A stretch of DNA of 64,000 nucleotides. Source: Nostoc spongiaeforme FACHB-130. GTDB lineage: Bacteria > Cyanobacteriota > Cyanobacteriia > Cyanobacteriales > Nostocaceae. Every line of letters starts with the position of its first letter. Positions within the stretch are counted from its first letter, which is position 1. Of the stretch, positions 30,070-37,889 are shown piece by piece. The notes beneath the pieces were generated by a model, which did no database searches, was not told the origin of the DNA, and was given only the letters and a program-made list of their open reading frames with translations. A program made the translations under genes and the position numbers. The DNA lies in NCBI RefSeq assembly GCF_014698475.1, contig NZ_JACJTB010000011.1, forward strand, positions 62,001-126,000, read 5' to 3'.

Positions 30070-30555
30070 ATGCAAGACGCAATTACCTCTGTTATTAACT
30101 CTTCAGACGTTCAAGGTAAATACCTCGACACTGCTGCTTTAGAAAAACTAAAAGGCTACTTCGCAACTGGTGAACTGCGCGTTCGTGCAGCTACCACCAT
30201 CAGCGCCAACGCAGCTGCGATCGTTAAAGAAGCTGTTGCTAAATCTCTGTTGTACTCTGATATCACCCGTCCCGGTGGTAACATGTACACCACCCGTCGT
30301 TACGCTGCTTGTATTCGTGACTTGGATTACTACCTCCGCTACGCTACCTACGCTATGTTAGCTGGCGATCCTTCCATCCTGGATGAGCGCGTATTAAACG
30401 GCTTGAAAGAAACCTACAACTCCTTGGGTGTACCCGTAGGCGCTACTGTACAAGCTATCCAAGCAATCAAAGAAGTAACCGCTAGCTTAGTCGGCCCCGA
30501 CGCTGGTAAAGAAATGGGCGTTTACTTAGACTACATCTCATCTGGCTTGAGCTAA
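30070..30555 (+). CDS. apcB: Allophycocyanin beta subunit
   Basis: A 161-residue allophycocyanin beta chain ([20 protein letters not shown]) with bilin-attachment Cys81 ([13 protein letters not shown]) and Asn71 in [10 protein letters not shown], the site that is methylated in this family. Partner of ApcA in the core. It follows apcA closely with AAGGAAAT upstream and is codon-optimised in the same way. Confidence 0.98.
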   Translation: MQDAITSVINSSDVQGKYLDTAALEKLKGYFATGELRVRAATTISANAAAIVKEAVAKSLLYSDITRPGGNMYTTRRYAACIRDLDYYLRYATYAMLAGDPSILDERVLNGLKETYNSLGVPVGATVQAIQAIKEVTASLVGPDAGKEMGVYLDYISSGLS

Positions 30556-30600
30556 GAGCTAGTTGGCATCTAAGTCATTAGGTGCAGCTTTATTTAAGGT

Positions 30601-30699
30601 CTGGAAATCAACTGTGAGTGCTAGAACGTCTTGTCGCTTATTGCAATTGCATAGATTATGATGAGTGTTAGTGGTCTAGTATTTATGTTTGATTTCCAG
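30601..30699 (+). promoter_or_regulatory. Long-range inverted repeat between apcB and apcC
   Basis: CTGGAAATCAA (30601-30611) and TTGATTTCCAG (30689-30699) are perfect 11-bp inverted repeats 77 bases apart. In RNA they would close a large stem-loop in the 241-base apcB-apcC spacer, which could partly terminate or shield the apcAB mRNA and so reduce apcC. No coding capacity is seen between them. Confidence 0.5.
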
Positions 30700-30796
30700 C
30701 CTTGGAGAGATTAATTAAAGATTTGTCTAAAAAATATACTCCCGCTTCATTTTGAGATAAAAAAAGTTTTCACACTCACCACAGGAGATTGATCAC

Positions 30797-31003
30797 ATGG
30801 CGCGGTTGTTTAAAATTACTGCTTGCGTTCCAAGCCAAACCCGTATTCGTACTCAACGCGAACTACAAAATACCTATTTCACCAAATTGGTTCCCTACGA
30901 AAATTGGTTCCGCGAACAGCAACGGATTCAAAAAATGGGTGGCAAAATCGTTAAAGTGGAACTGGCAACTGGCAAGCAAGGTACCAACGCTGGGCTGTCC
31001 TAA
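30797..31003 (+). CDS. apcC: Phycobilisome core linker LC 7.8
   Basis: A 68-residue core linker starting MARLFKITACVPSQTRIRTQ, with ELQNTYFTKLVPYENWF after it. It caps allophycocyanin trimers at the core ends. CAGGAG lies about ten bases before ATG 30797. Last gene of the operon; a rho-independent terminator follows 39 bases on. Confidence 0.98.
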   Translation: MARLFKITACVPSQTRIRTQRELQNTYFTKLVPYENWFREQQRIQKMGGKIVKVELATGKQGTNAGLS

Positions 31004-31042
31004 TTCATCTATACAAATAGAACTTTATTGTAGGGAGTTCCC

Positions 31043-31070
31043 AAGAGGTCAAGAAAGACCTCTTTTTTTA
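31043..31070 (+). terminator. Rho-independent terminator of the apc operon
   Basis: AAGAGGTC (31043-31050) / GACCTCTT (31057-31064) with a six-base loop AAGAAA and a run of seven T overlapping the right arm. Classic intrinsic terminator after apcC. Confidence 0.92.
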
Positions 31071-31149
31071 TAGCAGCCAAAATGGTAGCGACTGTCTTAA
31101 AAGTCAAGCGATCGCATTGCTATCAAACTTATTCACTGTAAATTATTTC

Positions 31150-31692
31150 ATGGAATACCGCAGAGCAAAAGTAGAAGGAGGTACTTTTTTCTTCACTGTG
31201 GTTACTCACAAGCGCCGGGAATTTCTCTGCGAACCAGAGAATATTATTTTATTGCGACAAGCATTCAAAAAAGTGATTGCACAACATCCATTGATTGTAG
31301 ATGCGATCGCTATTTTACCAAACCATATCCATTGTCTTTGGAGTTTACCACCAGGAGATAGTGATTTTTCCAATCGTTGGCGATTAATTAAAAACTATTT
31401 TAGTCATCGTTGCGATGTTAAATATCATGGAAAAATATCAGCATCGCGTCAAAATAAAGGCGAATTAGCAGTTTGGCAACGCCGATTTTGGGAACATCAA
31501 ATTAAAGATGAAGCTGATTTTATTCGCCATTGTGATTACATCCATTACAACCCCGTTAAACATGGCTATGTCAAAGCACCTAAAGATTGGCAATATTCCA
31601 GTTTTATGTTGTATGTACAGCGAGGAATATATCATATTGATTGGGGTGCAGAAGAAGATATAGAATTTCCCCAAGATATAGGAAATGAATAA
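31150..31692 (+). CDS. REP-associated tyrosine transposase (RAYT)
   Basis: I start at ATG 31150 (MEYRRAKVEGGTFFFTVVT), the usual RAYT start; the frame is open from 31117. The 180-residue Y1/HUH nuclease has the metal-binding pair in LPNHIHCLWSL and the tyrosine region DYIHYNPVKHGYV. RAYTs are single-copy, vertically kept relatives of IS200/IS605 transposases that act on short palindromic repeats. The gene is intact, and six bases after its stop begins a GTAGGTTGGGTG-bounded repeat that could be its substrate. Confidence 0.9.
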   Translation: MEYRRAKVEGGTFFFTVVTHKRREFLCEPENIILLRQAFKKVIAQHPLIVDAIAILPNHIHCLWSLPPGDSDFSNRWRLIKNYFSHRCDVKYHGKISASRQNKGELAVWQRRFWEHQIKDEADFIRHCDYIHYNPVKHGYVKAPKDWQYSSFMLYVQRGIYHIDWGAEEDIEFPQDIGNE

Positions 31693-31697
31693 TATTC

Positions 31698-31919
31698 GTA
31701 GGTTGGGTGAAGGCGCACAAGAGATATTGAAAAGAACACTGTAAATCTATATTGCGCCGTAACCCAACACCAAATTATAATATTTTGAGAAAATATTGTG
31801 ACAGGTAAAATAATTGCAGCGTGAATTTTACCGTTTGAATTAAAATATTTTGGTAGTTGAAAGTTTTGCGGTTTTCTTCGTGGCATTTGTTGGGTTCCAC
31901 TTCGTTCCACCCAACCTAC
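31698..31919. repeat. MITE-like element, left copy (222 bp)
   Basis: Bounded by 12-bp perfect inverted ends GTAGGTTGGGTG (31698-31709) and CACCCAACCTAC (31908-31919). Inside are AACCCAACA and TGTTGGGTT arms. The first 80 bases match the right copy at 32818-32938 in inverse orientation (shared GGCGCACAA, GATATTGA, GCGCCGTAACCCAACACC). It carries about 100 bp not present in the right copy. It adjoins the RAYT gene. Confidence 0.75.
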
Positions 31920-32815
31920 AAGATCAGGCGATCGTACTTGATCTCTGGTTTACCCTATTCGACCCCACCTTCAACCTAACCTTCCAAATCACTGACCTCC
32001 CCACAGGACAACTAGCCGAAGCCCAAATCACAAAGTATGACTCCTTTGGTCGCCCTAACGGTGGAACTATCCTCATCGACAACGACGCTAACGGCGTAGG
32101 CTGGTTCATCGACCCTACCCCCTTAGAAAACAGTGAATTCACCACCACCCTAACCGATACAGCCTACCGCGCTACAACAGGAGAGGCATTCGGCAAATAC
32201 GACCTCCTAACCACCATCCTCCACGAAATGGGACACCTAGCAGGTATCATCGTAGGCAACCCAGGCTTCGACCGCTACATCCAAACCATCAACGGCACAA
32301 AAACATTCATAGGCGAAAACTTCACTGCCACCCTTACCCCAGATGGTAGCCACCTTGACTCCAAAGTACACCCCTACGACCTGATGAACAACACCCTCGC
32401 CCCTGGTGTACGTAAGCTACCATCATGGCTCAACCTGCAAATGCTCAACGCCATCCGTAATACTACGGTAGCATCAAACAGTACAACACAACTAACAGCA
32501 CCCCTAACCGCAATACTCCTAGCCGACATCACCAACGGCAACTTCAACGAAACCGACACAACCAAACCCGAATACGGCTGGTCAACACGCGGAGCAGCCA
32601 CCATACTTAATCAAGAAGCAGTCCTCACCGAAGACTCCCCCTTACTCAGCAACTTCACCCAAACCTTCATCATCCCCGAACACGCCAAATACCTCCAATT
32701 CACCCTGAAAAACACCACCTTGGGAGCAAACACCCCCACATCCCCAGGCGACGCATTCGAGGTAGCATTACTCAACGCCAACACCAAACAATCCCTAGTC
32801 AACACCAGTAAATAA
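31850..32815 (+). pseudogene. Fragment of a matrixin-like secreted metalloprotease
   Basis: The frame is open for 321 codons, but its first 24 residues are encoded by the left MITE-like element, and it stops two bases before the right one. The true gene remnant is about 31922-32815. It contains TTILHEMGHLAG, the zinc-protease helix (HEMGH, residues 125-129), but the position where the third ligand (His/Asp) is expected is Val. The motif DLPTGQLAEAQI and a later SNFTQTFIIPEHAKYLQFTL beta module point to an internal piece of a large surface or secreted protein. C-rich codons (ACC, CCC, AAC, CTC) set it apart from its neighbours. Likely non-functional. Confidence 0.7.
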
Positions 32816-32817
32816 TG

Positions 32818-32938
32818 GTAGGTTGGGTGAAGTGAAGCGAAACCCAACAAAATTAAGATATCTGGTGTTGGGTTACGGCGCGAATCTGGATTTACCGTTT
32901 TGCTGTCAATATCTTTTGTGCGCCTCCACCCAACCTAC
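32818..32938. repeat. MITE-like element, right copy (121 bp, inverted)
   Basis: Ends GTAGGTTGGGTG (32818-32829) and CACCCAACCTAC (32927-32938) match those of the left copy perfectly. The half next to the CHAT gene is the inverse of the left copy's first 80 bases. Together the two bracket the matrixin fragment. Confidence 0.75.
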
Positions 32939-32956
32939 GGAGGAATAGCCTCTAGC

Positions 32957-35596
32957 TTACAACCAATTGCCAATTAACACATAAGCAGACCAAAAACTAG
33001 GAGCTTTGTAATTAGGATGTTGTAAGATTTTGAGTTGAGCAAGACGGAGAGCTTGAGCTTTGCTGATGTTTCCTTTTTTAAGTTCTTGATAAAATTCACC
33101 AACAAACAAAGCTGTGGATTCATCATCAATTTGCCACAGAGAAGCTAGAGTGCTACGCGCACCGGCTCTGATGGCTGTACCAGCGAGTCCTAAAGCGGCG
33201 CGTTTGTCTCCGGTTGCAGTTTGACAGGCGCTTAACACTAATAGTTCGACTGCTTGTGTTTGAGTTTCATCTCGATTGCGGAGTAAGCTGTCAAACTGCT
33301 TGACATGGATTGGCCCATCGGCAGCTAAGATAAAGGTTTTATCAGCACTAGAACTAAACTGTCCGTGGGTGGCTAAGTGTACGATATTGAAAGGAACTGA
33401 ATTGACTGCTTTTTCTAGTGCTTTGCTGGTAAATTCCTGATCTATCAGATTGGTTGTGGCAATTCCCGCACTAGCAATCGAATTAACTTCCATGTGAATT
33501 GCTGGTAGTGGTGCCAAGTTGGGAAAGTCTGGTGGAGGTTGCGTTAACCCAGCGGCTAAAGCTTTTAGTTGTTGTTGTACTATGGGCTGAGGATTTTGCA
33601 GTTGTAAACCAACACTTAAAGCGATCGCATATTTCTCAATTAAGAATTTTTCCCCATCGTAAAGTGATGCCATTGGGATGTTACGCAAGACACCATCCAG
33701 CACAAATACGAGCGTATCAACTTTCTTGGCCGATAATTCCGATTCAACTGGTTTAACTAGCCAGTTATATATCATTTGCGATTGGGTTTTAACAGCATTA
33801 GTCGCTGTTGGATTCACCAATGCTTTTCGCAGGTTGGTAACAATTGTTTCTACGTCTGCTTGCAGAATATTTTTACTGTAAAGTTTTAGGGTTTGGTTGG
33901 GTAGTTTGACAATTACCTGGAGTTGTTGCGGGAGGATAATCGGATAAAAAATCGCAGTCGTGGGATTTTCGATATCTACAACTTGATCCAGAACAATATC
34001 TTTACCTTCTAAACAAGCTTCTTGGAAGAAGTTATCTATTTCTGCCAATTGCAGAGCTTCTATGCGCTGACGTGCCTGATCTAAGATTTTCTCATTTTGT
34101 TGCCCTGCTTGAAATTGCAAGAGTAACTCGACTGATTGGCGATAAAGCGGTTCAACGCTCTCTCGAAAATTAAATTGTATGTCTTGATTGATGGTTGCTA
34201 AATCACTTCGTATAGATTTGATAGTATCAACTGCGGCATCATAAGCAGCGATCGCACCTGTAAAATTTTTTTGTTGCCAAAGTAATCTGCCTAACTGCCA
34301 CTGCAAGCGATAGGCAATATCTGGGATAATGCTCCTCTGGGCTAAAATTAACCCTTGCTGAGTTAGACTTTGTGCCTCTGACCATTGCTGAGTTTGTTCG
34401 TACAAATTACCTAAACTCAAAAGTGCATTGGCTTCGGCACGGCGATCGCCTAAACTCTGAGATTGTTTGACAGTATTAGCTAAAATCTGAGCAATTTTTG
34501 GCATATCTGGCAGTTGAGAGTCCAGATTAGATTGTTTTTGGCGATTCGCAGTTCCTAGTTTAATTAAGCTTTGGGCGTAATTAATCTGAGAGTAAATAGC
34601 CTTGCGACTAGGGGGGAGTTGATTAAGTTGAGATTGAATCTCAGGTAATATTGCTACTGCCTCGGTTAATTTTTGGTCTTCAATTAAAAAACTCAGGTAA
34701 TTCAGTTGTGCAGAAACTTTGGTTAAAGGTGAAGTAGAAAGTTTGATAGCTTGTTGATAGTAGGCGATCGCATCTGGGTTTTTTTCTTGTTTGCGTGCGT
34801 TATTGCCCAAACTCAACAAACTAGCTGCCATATCATCATTAGATTTTAAGCGTTGAGCGGCCGCTAAACTTTGTTCTAAAACTTCTTGGGATTTTTCCAG
34901 ACTTCCCGATATTAACAAGGCATTACCCAGCGATCGCAATCCCACAGCTTTTTCCAGGGAATCTGGTTGTGATTGCAACTGTTGATTGACTGTCTCTATC
35001 ATTTTAATGGCACGACGGTAAAAGCCTTGTGTGCGCCAAGCTTGTGCTTGATTAATTTGCGATCGCACCACACCACTATAATTGTGTGTTTGCTGATAAA
35101 TTTGCTCAGTTTGCTGCCAACTGATTAAAGCTGCTTCTGGCTTTCCCTTCAACAGTTGCAGACGACCTTGAATTTCTAGTGATTGGGCGAATACTGGCGA
35201 ATTTTGACTATTTTCCAGCAATTGTAAACTTTCAGTAATTGCTTGCTGTGCCTCTGTAAGTTCGCCTAATTGTTGGTAAGCCAGAGATAAATTACTGAGG
35301 GTAATAGCTAGTTTAAGTTTATCTCCTGTCTGTTTATATGCTTGTACTGCTTTTGTTAATACTTCTACCGCTTCTGCAAAACGTCCGGTATCATAGAGAT
35401 TTTTACCTTGTTCTAAATCAGTTATGGTTGCATTCGTCAATGAAGATGCTGTGTAAATATGATCAGGTAAAGTTGCCAACACAGGCGAACTCAGCACCAA
35501 CAGTAGACTGATGACAAAATACAACAATAAACTTAAAAGTTTACTGATTTTGCGAATATTGAGCCAAAAATCCCTAATTTTGGTTTTGATGGGCAT
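32957..35596 (-). CDS. TPR-CHAT protease-like protein, secreted or membrane-anchored
   Basis: An 879-residue protein. An N-terminal hydrophobic segment (about 18-42, LLLYFVISLLLVLSSPVLA) is a signal peptide or anchor. About ten TPR repeats follow (residues 60-470; e.g. ALLSLGNLYEQTQQWSEAQS). The C-terminal 330 residues are a CHAT domain, a caspase-clan cysteine peptidase, with the dyad His near 743 (VHLATHGQF) and Cys near 788 (VLSACQTATG). Cyanobacteria carry many such proteins, with few known roles. It sits alone; its 3' end abuts the right MITE-like element. Confidence 0.9.
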   Translation of the reverse strand: MPIKTKIRDFWLNIRKISKLLSLLLYFVISLLLVLSSPVLATLPDHIYTASSLTNATITDLEQGKNLYDTGRFAEAVEVLTKAVQAYKQTGDKLKLAITLSNLSLAYQQLGELTEAQQAITESLQLLENSQNSPVFAQSLEIQGRLQLLKGKPEAALISWQQTEQIYQQTHNYSGVVRSQINQAQAWRTQGFYRRAIKMIETVNQQLQSQPDSLEKAVGLRSLGNALLISGSLEKSQEVLEQSLAAAQRLKSNDDMAASLLSLGNNARKQEKNPDAIAYYQQAIKLSTSPLTKVSAQLNYLSFLIEDQKLTEAVAILPEIQSQLNQLPPSRKAIYSQINYAQSLIKLGTANRQKQSNLDSQLPDMPKIAQILANTVKQSQSLGDRRAEANALLSLGNLYEQTQQWSEAQSLTQQGLILAQRSIIPDIAYRLQWQLGRLLWQQKNFTGAIAAYDAAVDTIKSIRSDLATINQDIQFNFRESVEPLYRQSVELLLQFQAGQQNEKILDQARQRIEALQLAEIDNFFQEACLEGKDIVLDQVVDIENPTTAIFYPIILPQQLQVIVKLPNQTLKLYSKNILQADVETIVTNLRKALVNPTATNAVKTQSQMIYNWLVKPVESELSAKKVDTLVFVLDGVLRNIPMASLYDGEKFLIEKYAIALSVGLQLQNPQPIVQQQLKALAAGLTQPPPDFPNLAPLPAIHMEVNSIASAGIATTNLIDQEFTSKALEKAVNSVPFNIVHLATHGQFSSSADKTFILAADGPIHVKQFDSLLRNRDETQTQAVELLVLSACQTATGDKRAALGLAGTAIRAGARSTLASLWQIDDESTALFVGEFYQELKKGNISKAQALRLAQLKILQHPNYKAPSFWSAYVLIGNWL

Positions 35597-35667
35597 GGCA
35601 ACGAGGAGATGATTAAATAAAAAAGTATAGAGGATGGGGGTTGAAAGTTAAAGACTAAAAACAATTT

Positions 35668-35697
35668 ATTTCATACTTCATACTTCATACTTCAGCT
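35668..35697. repeat. CATACTT tandem repeat
   Basis: TTCATACTTCATACTTCATA and one more unit stand between two divergent genes. Same family as 13260-13312. Might overlap promoter elements of the DUF3110 gene. Confidence 0.6.
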
Positions 35698-35704
35698 TTC
35701 AAAG

Positions 35705-36121
35705 ATGATTACACCAATGCGTATATTTGTTTTAATTTTTAATGCTCACACAGACAACGAAGGGATTCACACAGTGCGAGTTGGCGATCGCAATAAAATT
35801 CTCATGTTTGAGTCAGAAGACGATGCTCTGCGCTTTGCCCTGATGTTAGAAGCTCAGGATTTCCCAACACCAACAATCGAAGCGATTGATTCAGAAGAAA
35901 TTAAGGAATTTTGCGAAAGTGCTGGTTATGACTGGGAAATCGTTCCCGAAAATAGTGATTTAATCATTCCTCCAGAACTCAACGTCGAGGAAACCGACTG
36001 GGAAGCAGAAGCCGCCACCAATGATAGTGATTATACAGAACAAGTTCCACCCGCCGCAGAAACAGAACTTTCTGAGTCGGAACTCGACAGTATCCGCCGC
36101 AAACTAGAAGGATTATTGTAG
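35705..36121 (+). CDS. DUF3110 protein
   Basis: A 138-residue acidic protein. The first 85 residues (MRIFVLIFNAHTDNEGIHTV; FESEDDALRFALMLEAQDFP) are the DUF3110 domain of cyanobacteria and plastids, function unknown. The acidic tail ends with ESELDSIRRKLEGLL, a short helix. An internal ATG at 35717 (MRIFVLIF) is an equally good start. murQ follows on the same strand, about 86 bases away. Confidence 0.85.
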   Translation: MITPMRIFVLIFNAHTDNEGIHTVRVGDRNKILMFESEDDALRFALMLEAQDFPTPTIEAIDSEEIKEFCESAGYDWEIVPENSDLIIPPELNVEETDWEAEAATNDSDYTEQVPPAAETELSESELDSIRRKLEGLL

Positions 36122-36129
36122 TTAGTTAT

Positions 36130-36192
36130 TGCTGATGAGTCATTGGTCATAACTGACAAATGACTGATGACCAATGACAAATGACAAATAAC
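36130..36192. repeat. CAATGACAAATGAC short tandem repeat
   Basis: Units of ATGACCAATGACAAATGACA with an inverted GTCATTGGTCAT just upstream (about 36138-36151) form an imperfect hairpin between the DUF3110 gene and murQ. Another dispersed repeat family of this genome. Confidence 0.65.
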
Positions 36193-36207
36193 GCAGGAAA
36201 CAAAAAA

Positions 36208-37131
36208 ATGGCAGATTTGCAGGAACGCGGACATCTTCTCACAGAACAGATCAATCCTCTCAGTCAAAATTTAGATCAACTAACCTCTTTAGAATTAGTA
36301 GAACTGTTTAATATAGAAGACCAAAAAGCAGTAGCCGCAGTAGCCGCAGCTAAAATCGAATTAGCTCAAGCCATTGAAAAGACAGCAGAGCGGTTACAGC
36401 AAGGCGGGCGCTTATTTTATATCGGTGCTGGCACCAGTGGTAGATTAGGCGTATTAGATGCAGCTGAATGTCCTCCTACTTTTTGTACACCTCCAGAATT
36501 AGTCCAGGGAATCATTGCTGGTGGTGCTGGCGCATTAGTCCGCAGTTCTGAGGATTTAGAAGACCGCGCCCAAGATGGCGAAGCTGCGATCGCTCAAAGA
36601 CAGATCACCCAATTAGATGTAGTGGTGGGGATTACGGCTGGCGGAACAACACCTTTTGTACATGGGGCGCTGAGTGCGGCTCGTCAAAGAGGAGCCGTCA
36701 CTATATTTATTGCCTGTGTGCCGCAAGAACAAGTTAGTATCGACGTTGATATTGATATTCGGTTGTTAACAGGGCCAGAAGTATTAGCTGGTTCAACTCG
36801 CTTAAAAGCCGGTACAGCCACCAAGCTGACTTTAAATATCTTGTCTACTGGGGTAATGGTGAAGCTGGGTAAGGTTTATGGTAATCGGATGGTAGATGTC
36901 GCCGTCACCAATCAAAAACTCCGCGATCGCGCTTTGCGAATTCTCCAAGACCTTACAGGCTTAAGTAGAGAAACTGCCAGTCTACTACTAGAACGTAGTG
37001 GTAAATGGGTGAAACTGGCTTTATTAATGCACTGGACTGGTTTAGAAAAACAAGCAGGCGATCAACTGCTATCAGAACACCAAGGTAATCTCCGAGCCGC
37101 AGTAGCCAGCTACAACAACACTAAAGCCTGA
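36208..37131 (+). CDS. murQ: N-acetylmuramic acid 6-phosphate etherase
   Basis: I start at ATG 36208 (MADLQERGHLLTEQINPLSQ), preceded by GCAGGAA, rather than 36181, which reads through a repeat. The 307-residue enzyme has the SIS-fold motif FYIGAGTSGRLGVLDAAECP with the essential Glu, and the family segments GVMVKLGKVYGNRMVDVAVT and RAAVASY. MurQ splits the lactyl ether of MurNAc-6-P to GlcNAc-6-P and D-lactate during cell-wall recycling. Length is normal. An intrinsic terminator follows. Confidence 0.95.
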   Translation: MADLQERGHLLTEQINPLSQNLDQLTSLELVELFNIEDQKAVAAVAAAKIELAQAIEKTAERLQQGGRLFYIGAGTSGRLGVLDAAECPPTFCTPPELVQGIIAGGAGALVRSSEDLEDRAQDGEAAIAQRQITQLDVVVGITAGGTTPFVHGALSAARQRGAVTIFIACVPQEQVSIDVDIDIRLLTGPEVLAGSTRLKAGTATKLTLNILSTGVMVKLGKVYGNRMVDVAVTNQKLRDRALRILQDLTGLSRETASLLLERSGKWVKLALLMHWTGLEKQAGDQLLSEHQGNLRAAVASYNNTKA

Positions 37132-37172
37132 GTATCGCCAAATTTAAGAATCAATTTTTCTGCAAAATATCT

Positions 37173-37210
37173 GGCTGGCTGCTACTAGATTTTGGTGGTC
37201 AGCCTTTTTT
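37173..37210 (+). terminator. Rho-independent terminator after murQ
   Basis: GGCTG (37173-37177) pairs with CAGCC (37200-37204), with about five more partly wobble pairs inside, followed by TTTTTT. Located 42 bases after the murQ stop. Confidence 0.72.
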
Positions 37211-37889
37211 ATGTTTTGCAGCCGGAATATTGCAATGGTCAGGCGATCGCTTAACAGCAGTAAAGCAAACTTCAAAGGCAAAACGAAATCTTAGTAAAAA
37301 ATCAAAGATTCAATTACAAGTTTATCAATGTTGGTTAAAGTGTAAAAAACTTGATATTACATTTGCTCATCTTAATTGTTATTAAGATTATTTTCTCCAC
37401 AAAAATAAAAATAATCTTCCGCTCAACCACATTTTGCGTGCCAATAAGAAATATCAATAACTCTTGTGTGTTGGGCATTTTAGCAACATTGATTATGTAA
37501 TTTAAATATCTCACAGCTTACAAAAGCATACAATTTAGTTTTATAAAAAAACACCAAAAAAATAATCAGATTAATGATTAGTGCTACAGGTTACATATAA
37601 CCTAAAAATTACATATAAGATACGCAAAGCTTTATATACTAGGCTTTAGAAATCTATATAAATTGAGTATTCCCTGCTTATATTGAAATATTACGTAGGA
37701 TCACGAGTTATGTATAATACTTAATTTTTTACATTTCTACTAATAGTTACGAGTTTTTTCTAGTACCAATCACGCAAATATTAAGTTAACCTGAATCACA
37801 TTGCGGTTCCTGCTTTATTTACGCAATTTCTCGGATATCGAGAAACCGAGTGAGTTTACTTTTCCCTATTGAGTTCAGGATTTTTTTTC
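37211..37889. other. AT-rich intergenic region before the glycosidase gene
   Basis: About 680 bases without a gene. The sequence is markedly AT-rich. It has a small palindrome TCTCGGATATCGAGA near 37830 and a TATAAT at 37713-37718 that could be a -10 box, but no matching -35 at proper spacing. Likely a long regulated promoter/leader of the GH30-like gene. Confidence 0.45.

Noticed and set aside
30789-31073. 94-codon frame overlapping apcC
   Set aside because: Out of frame with the clear apcC gene and running into the operon terminator.
32957-35596. Link between the TPR-CHAT protein and the caspase locus as one type III-E-like or defence operon
   Set aside because: They are about 24 kb apart on opposite strands with unrelated genes between; no shared context supports a joint system.
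37683-37718. TTGAAA ... TATAAT as a promoter for the glycosidase gene
   Set aside because: The spacing of 24 bases is too long for a standard sigma-70 promoter; kept only as a possible -10.
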